This document shows, piece after piece, positions 19,484 through 29,858 of a DNA stretch of 64,000 bases. Both the position numbers and the translations under genes were made by a program. Within the stretch, counting starts at the first letter, position 1; each line of letters opens with the position of its first letter. Source of the DNA: Streptomyces sp. NRRL F-5135 (lineage in GTDB: Bacteria; Actinomycetota; Actinomycetes; Streptomycetales; Streptomycetaceae); contig NZ_JOHR01000011.1 of assembly GCF_000719775.1 (NCBI RefSeq), positions 1 through 64,000 of the forward strand, in the 5' to 3' direction. Under the pieces are notes generated by a model. It saw nothing but the letters and a program-made list of their open reading frames with translations, was not told the DNA's origin and ran no database searches.

Positions 19484-19503
19484 GGGGGGCAGCGCTCCCC
19501 CCC
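19484..19503. terminator. Short GC hairpin between bldKA and bldKB
   Basis: GGGGGG (19484-19489) pairs with CCCCCC (19497-19502) around a 7-nt loop. It lies 10 bases beyond the bldKA stop on the minus strand. No T-run. It may act as an RNA-processing or attenuation point. Confidence 0.5.
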
Positions 19504-19512
19504 AGCTGGACG

Positions 19513-20541
19513 TCAGCGTCCGGACTTGGGGTCGAAGGCGTCTCGGACCGAGTCACCGAGAAGGTTGAACGCCACGACGAAGATCACCATGGCGACACCC
19601 GGGAAGACCATGTAGGCCGGGTCCTGCTCGTAGATGCTCGCGCCGGTGGCGAACATGCGGCCCCAGTCGGGCGTGGGCTCGACGAACCCGACCCCGACGA
19701 AGGAGAGGAAGGCCACCGAGAGAATGGTGGACGGGAGCAGCAGCGTGGCCTGCACCAGGATCGGCGTCACCAGGTTGGGCAGCAGCTCCTTGCGGATGAT
19801 GCGCCAGGGCGAGGCCCCCGCGATCTTCGCGGCCTCCACGAACTCCCGCTCGCGCAGCGAGAGGGTGGCGGCCCGGATCAGCCGGGAGAGCCCCATCCAG
19901 CCCAGCGTGGAGAGCACGACGATGATCGCCGCCGCGCGCAGCGCGGTGGGGGTCTCCTCGTCGGGGCGGACGAAGGCGGCCACGACCACCGGCATGGAGG
20001 CGATGAAGAAGAGCTGGCTGGGGAAGCCCAGCAGGAAGTCCGTCAGCCGGCCGAGCCAGTAGTCGACCTTGCCGCCGTAGTAGCCGCCGACGAGTCCGAT
20101 CACCACGCCGACGAGGACCATCAGGACGGTGGCCGCCAGGGCGGTGTAGATCGAGGTGCGCATGCCGTAGACCAGCTGCATGAACACGTCGCGGCCCAGG
20201 TTGGGTTCGATGCCGAACCAGTGGTCCGGGGACATCCCGCCGAAGGTGCCGGTCGGCATGTTGAACTCGTCGAGCAGGTCCAGGCTGTCCTGGCCGTAGA
20301 GGGTGTACGGGTCCTTGCCGTACACCATCTTGATCAACGGTGCGGCGAGCGCGACCAGGAAGAAGAAGAGGACGACGAAGGCGGAGACGACCCCGGTCCT
20401 GTCGCGCCGGAAGCGACGCCACATCAACTGGCCGGGAGAGAGCCCGGCCGGCGTCTTGGCCTCCTGGGAACCGTCCTTGGGGCCTGCCGCGTCCGGAACT
20501 GCGGACGTGCGGTCGCCCTCGGTCTGCACGGGACTGGTCAC
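19513..20541 (-). CDS. bldKA: BldKA, oligopeptide importer permease (DppC type)
   Basis: 342 aa. A ~45-residue hydrophilic N-terminus, then RTGVVSAFVVLFFFLVALAA as the first helix and a BPD_transp_1 core with EAA loop EAAKIAGASPWRIIRKELLPN. Ends RDAFDPKSGR. The GTG start overlaps the stop of an upstream 31-codon leader ORF (GTGA), and GGAAGGA lies 6-7 bases before it. First structural gene of bldKABCDE. Confidence 0.9.
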   Translation of the reverse strand: MTSPVQTEGDRTSAVPDAAGPKDGSQEAKTPAGLSPGQLMWRRFRRDRTGVVSAFVVLFFFLVALAAPLIKMVYGKDPYTLYGQDSLDLLDEFNMPTGTFGGMSPDHWFGIEPNLGRDVFMQLVYGMRTSIYTALAATVLMVLVGVVIGLVGGYYGGKVDYWLGRLTDFLLGFPSQLFFIASMPVVVAAFVRPDEETPTALRAAAIIVVLSTLGWMGLSRLIRAATLSLREREFVEAAKIAGASPWRIIRKELLPNLVTPILVQATLLLPSTILSVAFLSFVGVGFVEPTPDWGRMFATGASIYEQDPAYMVFPGVAMVIFVVAFNLLGDSVRDAFDPKSGR

Positions 20542-20633
20542 GATCGTCCTTCCCCCGCGCTGATCACTGCCGCGGTCACCACCGTGCCCACGGCCGTGTG
20601 CCCGACCCGGCCGGTGCTGACGGCACCACGCAT
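20538..20633 (-). CDS. 31-aa leader peptide ORF coupled to bldKA
   Basis: ATG at 20633-20631 with a full AGGAGG ribosome site 6 bases upstream, the best in this operon. The peptide is Val/Thr/Ala/Gly-rich (MRGAVSTGRVGHTAVG and onward, ending SAGEGRS) with no Cys, no TTA codon and no run of a single rare codon. Its TGA overlaps the bldKA GTG. It probably sets bldKA translation by coupling; a signalling or attenuation role is possible but nothing in the sequence proves it. Confidence 0.6.
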   Translation of the reverse strand: MRGAVSTGRVGHTAVGTVVTAAVISAGEGRS

Positions 20634-21032
20634 GGGGTCCTCCTCATGAGTCCACTTGTCACTGCCAGAGAGGCCCGGTCTACGCGCGCTGACAACTCTG
20701 CGCAGTGCGGTGTTCCCAAGACCCCGAAGTGTGCTCGTGAGCCGACGCACCCCCACAGCGCACTGACCCATTGACCCGAGCTCAATGGCCAACTATTAAG
20801 TACGGCCGGGCCGTAAACCACACTTAAAGGGTCTCGTTTTGACAACATCGTCACCCCCTGTCCGCCCGAAATCCGGACAAAGTTAGTCCAGGCAGACACC
20901 CGCGAAACGGACCGTTAACACATCATCCGGTGATCACAGGTCGATAATCGGACGTCACTCGTGAAAACGCGCTTGACGTGAAAACGCCAATTCTGCTGCG
21001 CCGATGTGTCGCTCCGCGCCCCGGCGAAAGAC

Positions 21033-21083
21033 GTGAGGCGCCCGGCCACCCCCGTGAACTCAAGGGGTGACCGGGCGCCTCAC
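21033..21083 (-). terminator. typA terminator hairpin
   Basis: Arms 21033-21052 and 21064-21083 pair over 20 bp with one position that is C-A on the plus strand but a G-U wobble in minus-strand RNA, so it is best as RNA from typA. It lies about 75 bases beyond the typA stop. Confidence 0.75.
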
Positions 21084-21124
21084 GCGCCGAGCGGTTCCGG
21101 GCGCCTCACGCGCCGAGCGGTTCC
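21073..21124. repeat. Perfect 26-bp tandem duplication
   Basis: Bases 21073-21098 and 21099-21124 are identical. The unit begins with part of the right arm of the typA terminator (GGGCGCCTCAC), so the duplication copied half of the hairpin. A third partial copy (GGGCGCCTCG) follows near 21130. Confidence 0.85.
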
Positions 21125-21155
21125 GGGCCCGGGCGCCTCGGCCCGGGCGGCCGGG

Positions 21156-23030
<1,875 letters not shown>

Positions 23031-23387
23031 GCTGGCTGGGGCTTCTCTCGATCGTGGGTGCGGCGCGTGGTGTTCCTCGTACGCCCGCCGGGCGGACACG
23101 CCACGGCTCGTCCCATGGTACGGGGCCGGGCGGAGAGGGGCTTCCCGCCCCGATCGAGGGCCTGGGCGCGAGGGTGGAGCGGGACGGGGGGCGCGGGGCG
23201 CGTGGGGGGCGCCACGAGGAGGAGAAACCGCAGGGAACGGCCCGGGTCGGGGACGGGCACGAGCTTGCCCGCCGGCACGGCCGACGGGCAAGTCGATTAT
23301 CGGTTTCTCCGCTTTTTCTCCGCCTGTTCTCTCCGTTGCCTCTCCTGTCCCTCGCCTGCCCGCCCCCTGCGCGTCGGCGGGTGTTCG
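23031..23387. other. typA upstream region
   Basis: No gene supported. Contains a hairpin with an 8-bp outer stem (23264-23271 with 23285-23292) and a 3-bp inner stem, which could terminate the minus-strand binding-protein gene ending at 23388. A pyrimidine-rich stretch on the plus strand (about 23293-23360) gives purine-rich RNA on the minus strand. Confidence 0.5.
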
Positions 23388-26105
23388 CTACTTCTTCTTG
23401 CCGTCCGGCCCGGCCGATCCGGCCTTCTGGAAGCCGATGTCCTGGTAGCGGGGGGTGGACAGGCCGAAGGCTCCCGCGTTCACCAGCCCCGGCTTGGCGG
23501 CCACCAGCTCCGGGCGCTGGTAGAGCGGGATGGAACCGGCCGCCGCCCAGATCCGCGCGTCCGCCCGCCGTACGAGATCTCGGGCCGCCTTCTCGTCCAG
23601 TTCGGCGACCGCCTGGTCGAAGAGCTGGTCGATGTGGTTGGTGCCGACCCGCGTGTAGTTCTGCTCCACCAGCAGCGAACCGTCGCTCGCGGGCACCGGC
23701 TTGGCGAAGATCGGCCGGCCGTCGGTCGCCGGGTAGGCGGTGGCGGGCCAGGAGTAGAGGGCCAGGTCGTAGACGCCCGAGGCGATGTGGTCCTTGAAGT
23801 ACGAGGCGTCGTCGACCTTGGTGATCTCCGTACCGATCCCGATCCGGTCGAGCATCCGCGCGATCCGCTCACCGACCGCGCGCAGGGACTCCGACCCCTC
23901 GCCCTTGGGCAGGACGAACCGGAGGGTGAGGCGCTTGCCGTTCTTCCCGAGCGGCCCGCCCACCGGGGCGGGGGCGGCGGTGCCCCGGGGCGCGTAGGCG
24001 CCCGTCACGCCGCTCTGCTTCTTGTCCTGCGGCTCCTGGGCCGCCCGCGCCGGCTGCTGCCGGCTGCCGGAGTCCTCGAAGAACGCGCCCCTGCGCAGCA
24101 TGGACCCGCCCTGGAGCGGGGCCTCCTGGAAGTGGGTGTCGGTCGCCCTGCCCGGGGAGAACTCGGGGGCGAACGGGCTGTACGGAAGGGCCCGGCCGGG
24201 CCTGTCGTCCTGGTGCGCCACGGCGGGCGGCCTGCCGTCCTGGCGCTCCTCGCCGGGCTTGCCGTCCCGGCGCGCCTCGCCGGGCTTGCCGTCCTGGCCG
24301 ACGATGTACGTGCCCTCGTCGGTGGCCGCCTCGTCGGCGGCGCTCTGCTCCACCGGCTTCTTCCCCGTGCCGGGCTTGCGCTCCGGCTCGCGCTCCGCCG
24401 GGCGCTGCTGACGCGCCTGCGCCTTGTCGGCCCGCTCGGCCGGACGCCGCGCCTCCTGCTCGCGGCCGTCCGCCTCGGCCCTCTCCCGCCGTCCTTCCCC
24501 GGCCCGCTCCTCCTCGGCCGTGCCCCGCCCCGGCGCGCGCCGCTCGGACGGCCGCTCCTCGACCGGCCCGGGCCGCGCCTGCCGCTCGCCCGGGGCGGCC
24601 CCCTCGGTCCCCGACCGCTTCTCGTCCGAGTTGCCGCCGTCCTCGTTCCCCTCGTCGCCGCCGTCCTCCTTGTCCGCGTCGGCGGCCTTCTTCTTCTTGC
24701 CCTCGGAACCGGCCTTGACCCCGGCCTTCTTCAGCGCCCCGCCGGGCGTCCAGCCGGCGTCCGCCAGCAGGGCCAGCGCCTCCTTCGTGTCCTGCTCGCC
24801 GAGCGCGTCACTGCTGTCCGCGTACGCCTCCTGCCCGAGCAGGGCCAGGTGGCTGCCGAGCGGCCGCGCGGGCAGCCCGAGCGGCTTGAGGACGAGGTCG
24901 GCCAGCTCCTGGCGGTCGATCGCGCGGGCGATGGCGCGCCGTACCCGCTCGTCGGCCAGCGGCCCCGACTCCCCGTTCATGGCCAGCTGGGTGTAGGCGG
25001 GCTCCAGCGACCTGCGCAGCTCGTAGCGGCGCAGGGCCTTCTGCTCCCGCGCGTACCGCTTGATCGCCGCCGCCGTCTGCTCCCGCGCGATCCGCGCCTC
25101 CTCGGCCTTCTCGTCGTCGGACCCGTGGGCCAGCGCCCAGGAACGCAGCGCGGAGGCGGGAGTGATCTCGGCGCCGGGGCCGTGGTTGAGCGCCTGGCCT
25201 TCGGTTCCCGTGTCGGCGAGCGCCAAGGAGACGCGTTCCGCCCCCTTGGTGTCCAGCTCCGCCAGGTCGATCTTGCCGTCGGCGAGGGCGGACGCGCGCT
25301 TGTTCCTCGGCACCGCGCTCAGCACGATCGCGTCCAGCTTGGCCGGGTCGCCCCACCAGCGGGGGTTGCGGACCAGCGTGACCTTCTTGTCCTTGCGGTC
25401 CACCGACTTGACCTTGAACGGCCCCGCCGTCGTCTTCAGCGCGGACCTGGCCTTGTCGTTGAACGAGTTGGGCTTACCGGTGATGTCCTTGGGATACAGG
25501 GGGGTGAAGAGGGATTTCCAGTCGGCATAGGGCTTGGCGTAGGTGACCCGGACCTCCAGGTTGCTCGCCCCGCGCTCGATCTTCTCGATCCGCTCGTAAC
25601 CGGCGTTACGGGCCGTCCAGTACGCGGAGTCCTTGCCGCGCAGCGCCCGCCACTGGGCCGCGAAGTCCGCCGCGCCGATCTCCCGCCCGTCGCTCCAGAC
25701 CGCCTGTTGGTTGAGCTTGTAGAGCACGACCTGCTTGGGTTCGCGCTCGACCACCTTGGCGGACTCCAGATAGTCCTTGTTGTGCTGCGGCCGGCCCCGC
25801 TTGTCGAGGGTGAAGAGGGAGGGCAGCACCGCCCCGGCGATCCGGCTGGTCGCACTGGACGCGTCGGCCTGGAAGACGTTGAGGGTGGCGGGCACGGAGT
25901 CGACCGCCCACCGCAGGGTGCCGCCCTGGGAGACCACGTCCCGCGCGGCGGGCGCGATGTCCGGCGCGGCGGAGGCGTCGCCGCCGTCCTGGTCCGAGGA
26001 GCAGGCGGACAGCCCGGGAAGGGCGAGGACACCGGTGGTGACGAGGGCGACGGAGCGGAGTGTTCGGGAGCATGTCCTCCCGCGTGGGGCGCCGACGTGG
26101 GACAT
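23388..26105 (-). CDS. Oligopeptide-binding lipoprotein with a ~255-residue charged insert
   Basis: 905 aa. Signal peptide with lipobox LSAC followed by SSDQDGGD. Both halves of an SBP_bac_5 protein are present: N-terminal residues ~55-460 (GGTLRWAVDSVPATLNVFQ, LNQQAVWSDGREI) and C-terminal ~722-905 (LTLRFVLPKGEGSESLRAVG, GSIPLYQRPELVA). Between them lies a run of about 255 residues very rich in Glu, Lys, Arg, Asp, Gly and Pro, with PGEARRDGKPGEERQDG repeats. Usual family length is 500-600, so the insert accounts for the excess. No permease or ATPase is adjacent; it may feed one of the nearby importers. ATG at 26105 has GAGG nine bases upstream. Confidence 0.88.
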   Translation of the reverse strand: MSHVGAPRGRTCSRTLRSVALVTTGVLALPGLSACSSDQDGGDASAAPDIAPAARDVVSQGGTLRWAVDSVPATLNVFQADASSATSRIAGAVLPSLFTLDKRGRPQHNKDYLESAKVVEREPKQVVLYKLNQQAVWSDGREIGAADFAAQWRALRGKDSAYWTARNAGYERIEKIERGASNLEVRVTYAKPYADWKSLFTPLYPKDITGKPNSFNDKARSALKTTAGPFKVKSVDRKDKKVTLVRNPRWWGDPAKLDAIVLSAVPRNKRASALADGKIDLAELDTKGAERVSLALADTGTEGQALNHGPGAEITPASALRSWALAHGSDDEKAEEARIAREQTAAAIKRYAREQKALRRYELRRSLEPAYTQLAMNGESGPLADERVRRAIARAIDRQELADLVLKPLGLPARPLGSHLALLGQEAYADSSDALGEQDTKEALALLADAGWTPGGALKKAGVKAGSEGKKKKAADADKEDGGDEGNEDGGNSDEKRSGTEGAAPGERQARPGPVEERPSERRAPGRGTAEEERAGEGRRERAEADGREQEARRPAERADKAQARQQRPAEREPERKPGTGKKPVEQSAADEAATDEGTYIVGQDGKPGEARRDGKPGEERQDGRPPAVAHQDDRPGRALPYSPFAPEFSPGRATDTHFQEAPLQGGSMLRRGAFFEDSGSRQQPARAAQEPQDKKQSGVTGAYAPRGTAAPAPVGGPLGKNGKRLTLRFVLPKGEGSESLRAVGERIARMLDRIGIGTEITKVDDASYFKDHIASGVYDLALYSWPATAYPATDGRPIFAKPVPASDGSLLVEQNYTRVGTNHIDQLFDQAVAELDEKAARDLVRRADARIWAAAGSIPLYQRPELVAAKPGLVNAGAFGLSTPRYQDIGFQKAGSAGPDGKKK

Positions 26106-26259
26106 GACGTGTACCTCTTCGTCCTGTTTGTCGAATTTATAGATGATCACACACACATGTCCACCCACTGAAGGGGAACGGGCGACCTCCGGCGCGGCCG
26201 ACACGGCGAGAGGGCCCCCAACCTCACCCGGAGAGCGGAACCGCGCGGGGCGGAGACCG

Positions 26260-26282
26260 GGGCGCCCGATACGTCCCGGCCG
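26260..26282. repeat. Dispersed intergenic element, 23-bp fragment (copy C)
   Basis: Identical over 23 nt to 137-159 at the left end of the window. It lies in the spacer between the binding-protein gene and the divergent small gene at 26449. Only the first part of the element is present. Confidence 0.65.
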
Positions 26283-26448
26283 GGCCGGGGGTTTCCCGAG
26301 CCGCGCCTCACCCACCCCCGGGGGTGAACCCGGCCTTGAAAAAAGAAATGTGACGCGGAACACTCGCTAGACGCACCAGAGTGCCGTCCGAGGCTGCCGC
26401 CCGACGGCTCCCCGCATGCCACCCAAACAGTGGAAGTGAGGGCAACTC

Positions 26449-26679
26449 GTGTCTCTGCAAGATGATTTGACGGCGGTCAGGCGCTGCCTGGACGACCTGG
26501 TCCGCACGGTCGCGCAGCTGGAGCGGAACCTGGCCCGCGCGAACGAGAACGAGTTCCGGCCCCAGCCCGTCCGCCGCGCCGACGATCTGGTCACCATCTC
26601 CGACGCCCCGTACAACACCGCCCTGTGGACGGACTCGGACGACGAGGGTCTGGGCGTGCGGGACCGACGCGCGCCGTAG
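26449..26679 (+). CDS. Small conserved coiled-coil protein
   Basis: 76 aa from GTG with GAGGG seven bases upstream. The first ~35 residues form an amphipathic, heptad-like helix (LTAVRRCLDDLVRTVAQLER). The C-terminus LWTDSDDEGLGVRDRRAP is, from memory, conserved among Streptomyces small proteins next to sdh. No catalytic motif. May be a partner or regulator; function unknown. Confidence 0.7.
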   Translation: MSLQDDLTAVRRCLDDLVRTVAQLERNLARANENEFRPQPVRRADDLVTISDAPYNTALWTDSDDEGLGVRDRRAP

Positions 26680-26787
26680 CCGGGGCCCGCGTCCCCTCGA
26701 CAGCCACCGCCGCCCCGCACTCCCCCGCGACGCGGCCCCCGCACCGTTCTGCCGTTCCGCCCCCCTAGGAGCCCCTGGAGATCTCCC

Positions 26788-27645
26788 TTGGCCACCGGTA
26801 CGGAACCTCCCGATGTGAGCACCACACCCCGGTCCGCCCCGGGCGCGCACGGCGGGGCCGGGGTCCGCGGCGCCTCGCGCGCCGCCATCGCCCCCCGCCA
26901 CCTGCGTACGGACCGCTGGTGGCTGGCGCCCGCCGCGACCGCCGCCGGGCTGCTCGCCTTCGTCGTGTACTCGACCTGGCGGGCGTTCGCGAACGCCGAC
27001 TACTACGCGGCGCCGTACGTCTCCCCGTTCTACTCGCCCTGCCTCGCGGAGAACTGCGTCCCGATGCGGCACGGCCCCAACTGGGAACTGTTCGGCAGCT
27101 GGTGGGGCCTGTCCCCCGCCCTGCTGATCCTGATCTTCCCGCTGGGCTTCCGGCTGACCTGCTACTACTACCGCAAGGCGTACTACCGCGGCTTCTGGGC
27201 CTCCCCGCCCGCCTGCGCCGTCGCCGAGCCGCACCGGCGCTACACGGGCGAGACCCGCTTCCCGCTGATCCTCCAGAACGCCCACCGGTACTTCTTCTAC
27301 GCCGCCGTGCCGGTCGCGGGCGTCCTCACCTACGACACCGTGCTCACCTTCCGCGACGCGGAGTACGCCTGGGGCCATATGGGCCTCGGCTCGCTGATCT
27401 TCCTGGTGAACGCCGCGCTGATCTGGGCGTACACGCTCTCCTGCCACTCCTGCCGGCATGTCATCGGCGGCCGGCTGCGGCACTTTTCCAAGCACCCGGT
27501 GCGCTACCGGCTCTGGGGCTGGGTGGGGAAGCTGAACAACCGCCACATGCGGCTCGCCTGGGCGTCGCTGGTCAGCGTGGCGCTGTGCGACCTGTACGTC
27601 TACCTGCTGGCCACGGGAGTCTTCGACGACCCGCGCCTGTTCTGA
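26788..27645 (+). CDS. sdhC: Succinate dehydrogenase membrane anchor (Sdh1 type)
   Basis: 285 aa, TTG start with GGAG seven bases upstream. About five membrane helices (LAPAATAAGLLAFVVYST, LSPALLILIFPLGF, FFYAAVPVAGVLTY, GLGSLIFLVNAALIWAY, WASLVSVALCDLYVYLL). Several His residues within or beside helices could bind haem (NAHRYFFY, WGHMG, CHSCRHVIGG, NNRHMRL). Gene order anchor-flavoprotein-iron-sulfur matches mycobacterial Sdh1 (Rv0249c-0247c) rather than the classical sdhCDAB. It anchors the enzyme and passes electrons to menaquinone. Confidence 0.85.
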   Translation: MATGTEPPDVSTTPRSAPGAHGGAGVRGASRAAIAPRHLRTDRWWLAPAATAAGLLAFVVYSTWRAFANADYYAAPYVSPFYSPCLAENCVPMRHGPNWELFGSWWGLSPALLILIFPLGFRLTCYYYRKAYYRGFWASPPACAVAEPHRRYTGETRFPLILQNAHRYFFYAAVPVAGVLTYDTVLTFRDAEYAWGHMGLGSLIFLVNAALIWAYTLSCHSCRHVIGGRLRHFSKHPVRYRLWGWVGKLNNRHMRLAWASLVSVALCDLYVYLLATGVFDDPRLF

Positions 27646-27791
27646 CCCGCCCGGGCGGACCCGGGCAGACCGTGCGGACCCGACCCGACCGTGCGGGCCC
27701 GAGCGGACCCGGGCAGACCCCAGCCGACCCCAGCCGACCTGAGCCGACCCGACCTGTCCGACAGAGGGCGAGAGACGGAGAACCTTCCCCC

Positions 27792-29858
27792 ATGACCCAA
27801 CTCGAACGCCATCAGTGGGACGTCGTGGTGGTCGGCGCCGGCGGCGCGGGGCTCCGGGCCGCCGTCGAGGCGCGGGAACGCGGCGCCCGTACCGCCGTGA
27901 TCTGCAAGTCCCTCTTCGGCAAGGCCCATACGGTGATGGCCGAGGGCGGCATCGCCGCCTCCATGGGCAACGTCAACTCCGGCGACAACTGGCAGGTGCA
28001 CTTCCGCGACACCCTGCGCGGCGGGAAGTTCCTCAACCAGTGGCGGATGGCCGAGCTGCACGCGCGGGAGGCACCGGACCGGGTCTGGGAGCTGGAGACC
28101 TGGGGCGCGCTCTTCGACCGGACGCCCGACGGCAGGATCTCCCAGCGCAACTTCGGCGGACACGAGTACCCCCGCCTCGCCCATGTCGGCGACCGTACGG
28201 GCCTGGAGCTGATCCGCACCCTCCAGCAGCGGATCGTCGCCCTGCAACAGGAGGACTTCCGCCGGTACGGCGACTACGAGGCGCGGCTGAAGATCTATCA
28301 GGAGTGCACGGTGACGCGCGTCCTCAAAGACGCCGTCCTCCAGGACGACGCCGGAGACACGGGGGGCGCCGGCGCTCCGGCGGGCAGCGCCCCCGCGAGC
28401 GGCGGCAGGGTGGCCGGCGCGTTCTGCTACGAGCGGGAGTCGGGCCGCTTCTTCGTGCTCGAGGCACCGGCCGTCGTCCTCGCCACCGGTGGCATCGGCA
28501 AGTCCTTCAAGGTGACGTCCAACTCCTGGGAGTACACCGGCGACGGGCACGCGCTGGCGCTGCTCGCGGGCGCTCCCCTGCTGAACATGGAGTTCGTGCA
28601 GTTCCATCCGACCGGCATGGTCTGGCCGCCGTCCGTGAAGGGCATCCTCGTCACCGAGTCGGTGCGCGGGGACGGCGGGGTGCTGCGCAATTCCGAGGGC
28701 AAGCGGTTCATGTTCGACTACATCCCGGACGTCTTCAAGGAGAAGTACGCGGAGTCCGAGGACGAGGGCGACCGCTGGTACGAGGACCCGGACAACAACC
28801 GGCGGCCGCCCGAGCTGCTGCCCCGTGACGAGGTGGCCCGTGCCATCAACGCCGAGGTGAAGGCGGGCCGTGGCTCGCCGCACGGCGGGGTGTTCCTCGA
28901 TGTGTCGACCCGGATGCCGGCGGAGGTGGTGCGGCGCCGGCTGCCGTCGATGTACCACCAGTTCAAGGAGCTGGCGGACGTGGACATCACGGCGGAGGCC
29001 ATGGAGGTCGGGCCCACCTGCCACTACGTCATGGGCGGGGTCGCGGTCGACTCGGAGACCGCCGCCGCGCCGGGCGTCACCGGCCTGTACGCGGCGGGCG
29101 AGGTCGCCGGCGGCATGCACGGCTCCAACCGGCTCGGCGGGAACTCGCTCTCCGACCTGCTGGTCTTCGGCCGACGGGCGGGGCTGTACGCGGCGGAGTA
29201 CGCGATGGGGCTCGACGACGCCCGGCCGGTCCCGGACGAGGCGCTGATCGACGCGGCGGCGGCCGAGGCACTGCGCCCGTTCGGTGGCGGTACGGGGAAC
29301 GGCCCGGACAGCGCCACGGAGCCCGCGGAGAACCCGTACACGCTCCACCAGGAACTCCAGCGGACGATGAACGACCTGGTGGGCATCATCAGGCGCGAGG
29401 ACGAGATGCGGGACGCACTGGCGAAACTGGCCGAGCTGCGGGCACGGGCCGGACGCGTCGTGGTCGAGGGGCACCGGCAGTTCAACCCCGGCTGGCACCT
29501 CGCGCTCGACCTGCGGAACATGCTCCTGGTCAGCGAGTGCGTGGCGCGGGCGGCCCTGGAACGTACGGAGAGCAGGGGCGGCCACACCCGCGAGGACCGG
29601 CCCGGCATGGACCACGTCTGGCGCCGGATCAACCTGCACTGCCGCCTGGTGGAGCCCGCGTCCCAGGAGCCCGGGAGACCGGAAGACCCCGGTCGGCCCC
29701 TGTCACCGGGAGAGGCCCCCGGGGACCCGGTCGGTCCGGGTGACGGCGTGATCGCGCTGTCCCGGCACACCACCGAGCCCATCCGCCCGGACCTGCTCGC
29801 CCTGTTCGACAAGGAGGAGCTGGTCAAGTACCTCGCCGAAGAGGAGTTGCACGAGTGA
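27792..29858 (+). CDS. sdhA: Succinate dehydrogenase flavoprotein subunit
   Basis: 688 aa. FAD-binding [14 protein letters not shown] at the N-terminus; His for covalent FAD in the KAHTVMAEGG region; substrate site QFHPTGMVWPP; catalytic Arg region TESVRGDGGVLRN; second FAD motif GSNRLGGNSLSD. The TGA overlaps the sdhB GTG. An insert near residues 190-205 (DTGGAGAPAGSAPASGG) and a Pro/Gly-rich stretch near 625-645 look like loop expansions. Oxidises succinate to fumarate, which the two fumarases in this window would use. Confidence 0.93.
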   Translation: MTQLERHQWDVVVVGAGGAGLRAAVEARERGARTAVICKSLFGKAHTVMAEGGIAASMGNVNSGDNWQVHFRDTLRGGKFLNQWRMAELHAREAPDRVWELETWGALFDRTPDGRISQRNFGGHEYPRLAHVGDRTGLELIRTLQQRIVALQQEDFRRYGDYEARLKIYQECTVTRVLKDAVLQDDAGDTGGAGAPAGSAPASGGRVAGAFCYERESGRFFVLEAPAVVLATGGIGKSFKVTSNSWEYTGDGHALALLAGAPLLNMEFVQFHPTGMVWPPSVKGILVTESVRGDGGVLRNSEGKRFMFDYIPDVFKEKYAESEDEGDRWYEDPDNNRRPPELLPRDEVARAINAEVKAGRGSPHGGVFLDVSTRMPAEVVRRRLPSMYHQFKELADVDITAEAMEVGPTCHYVMGGVAVDSETAAAPGVTGLYAAGEVAGGMHGSNRLGGNSLSDLLVFGRRAGLYAAEYAMGLDDARPVPDEALIDAAAAEALRPFGGGTGNGPDSATEPAENPYTLHQELQRTMNDLVGIIRREDEMRDALAKLAELRARAGRVVVEGHRQFNPGWHLALDLRNMLLVSECVARAALERTESRGGHTREDRPGMDHVWRRINLHCRLVEPASQEPGRPEDPGRPLSPGEAPGDPVGPGDGVIALSRHTTEPIRPDLLALFDKEELVKYLAEEELHE

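Larger units (their letters stand above)
20634..21155. other. bldK promoter region and typA 3' region
   Basis: AT-rich for this window at 20785-20990, consistent with the bldK promoter. A 7-bp inverted repeat (CCATTGA, 20768-20774; TCAATGG, 20782-20788) and a palindrome ACGGCC-G-GGCCGT (20802-20814) are candidate operator sites. No convincing -10/-35 pair could be fixed. The part from 21033 on holds the typA terminator and tandem repeat. Confidence 0.5.
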
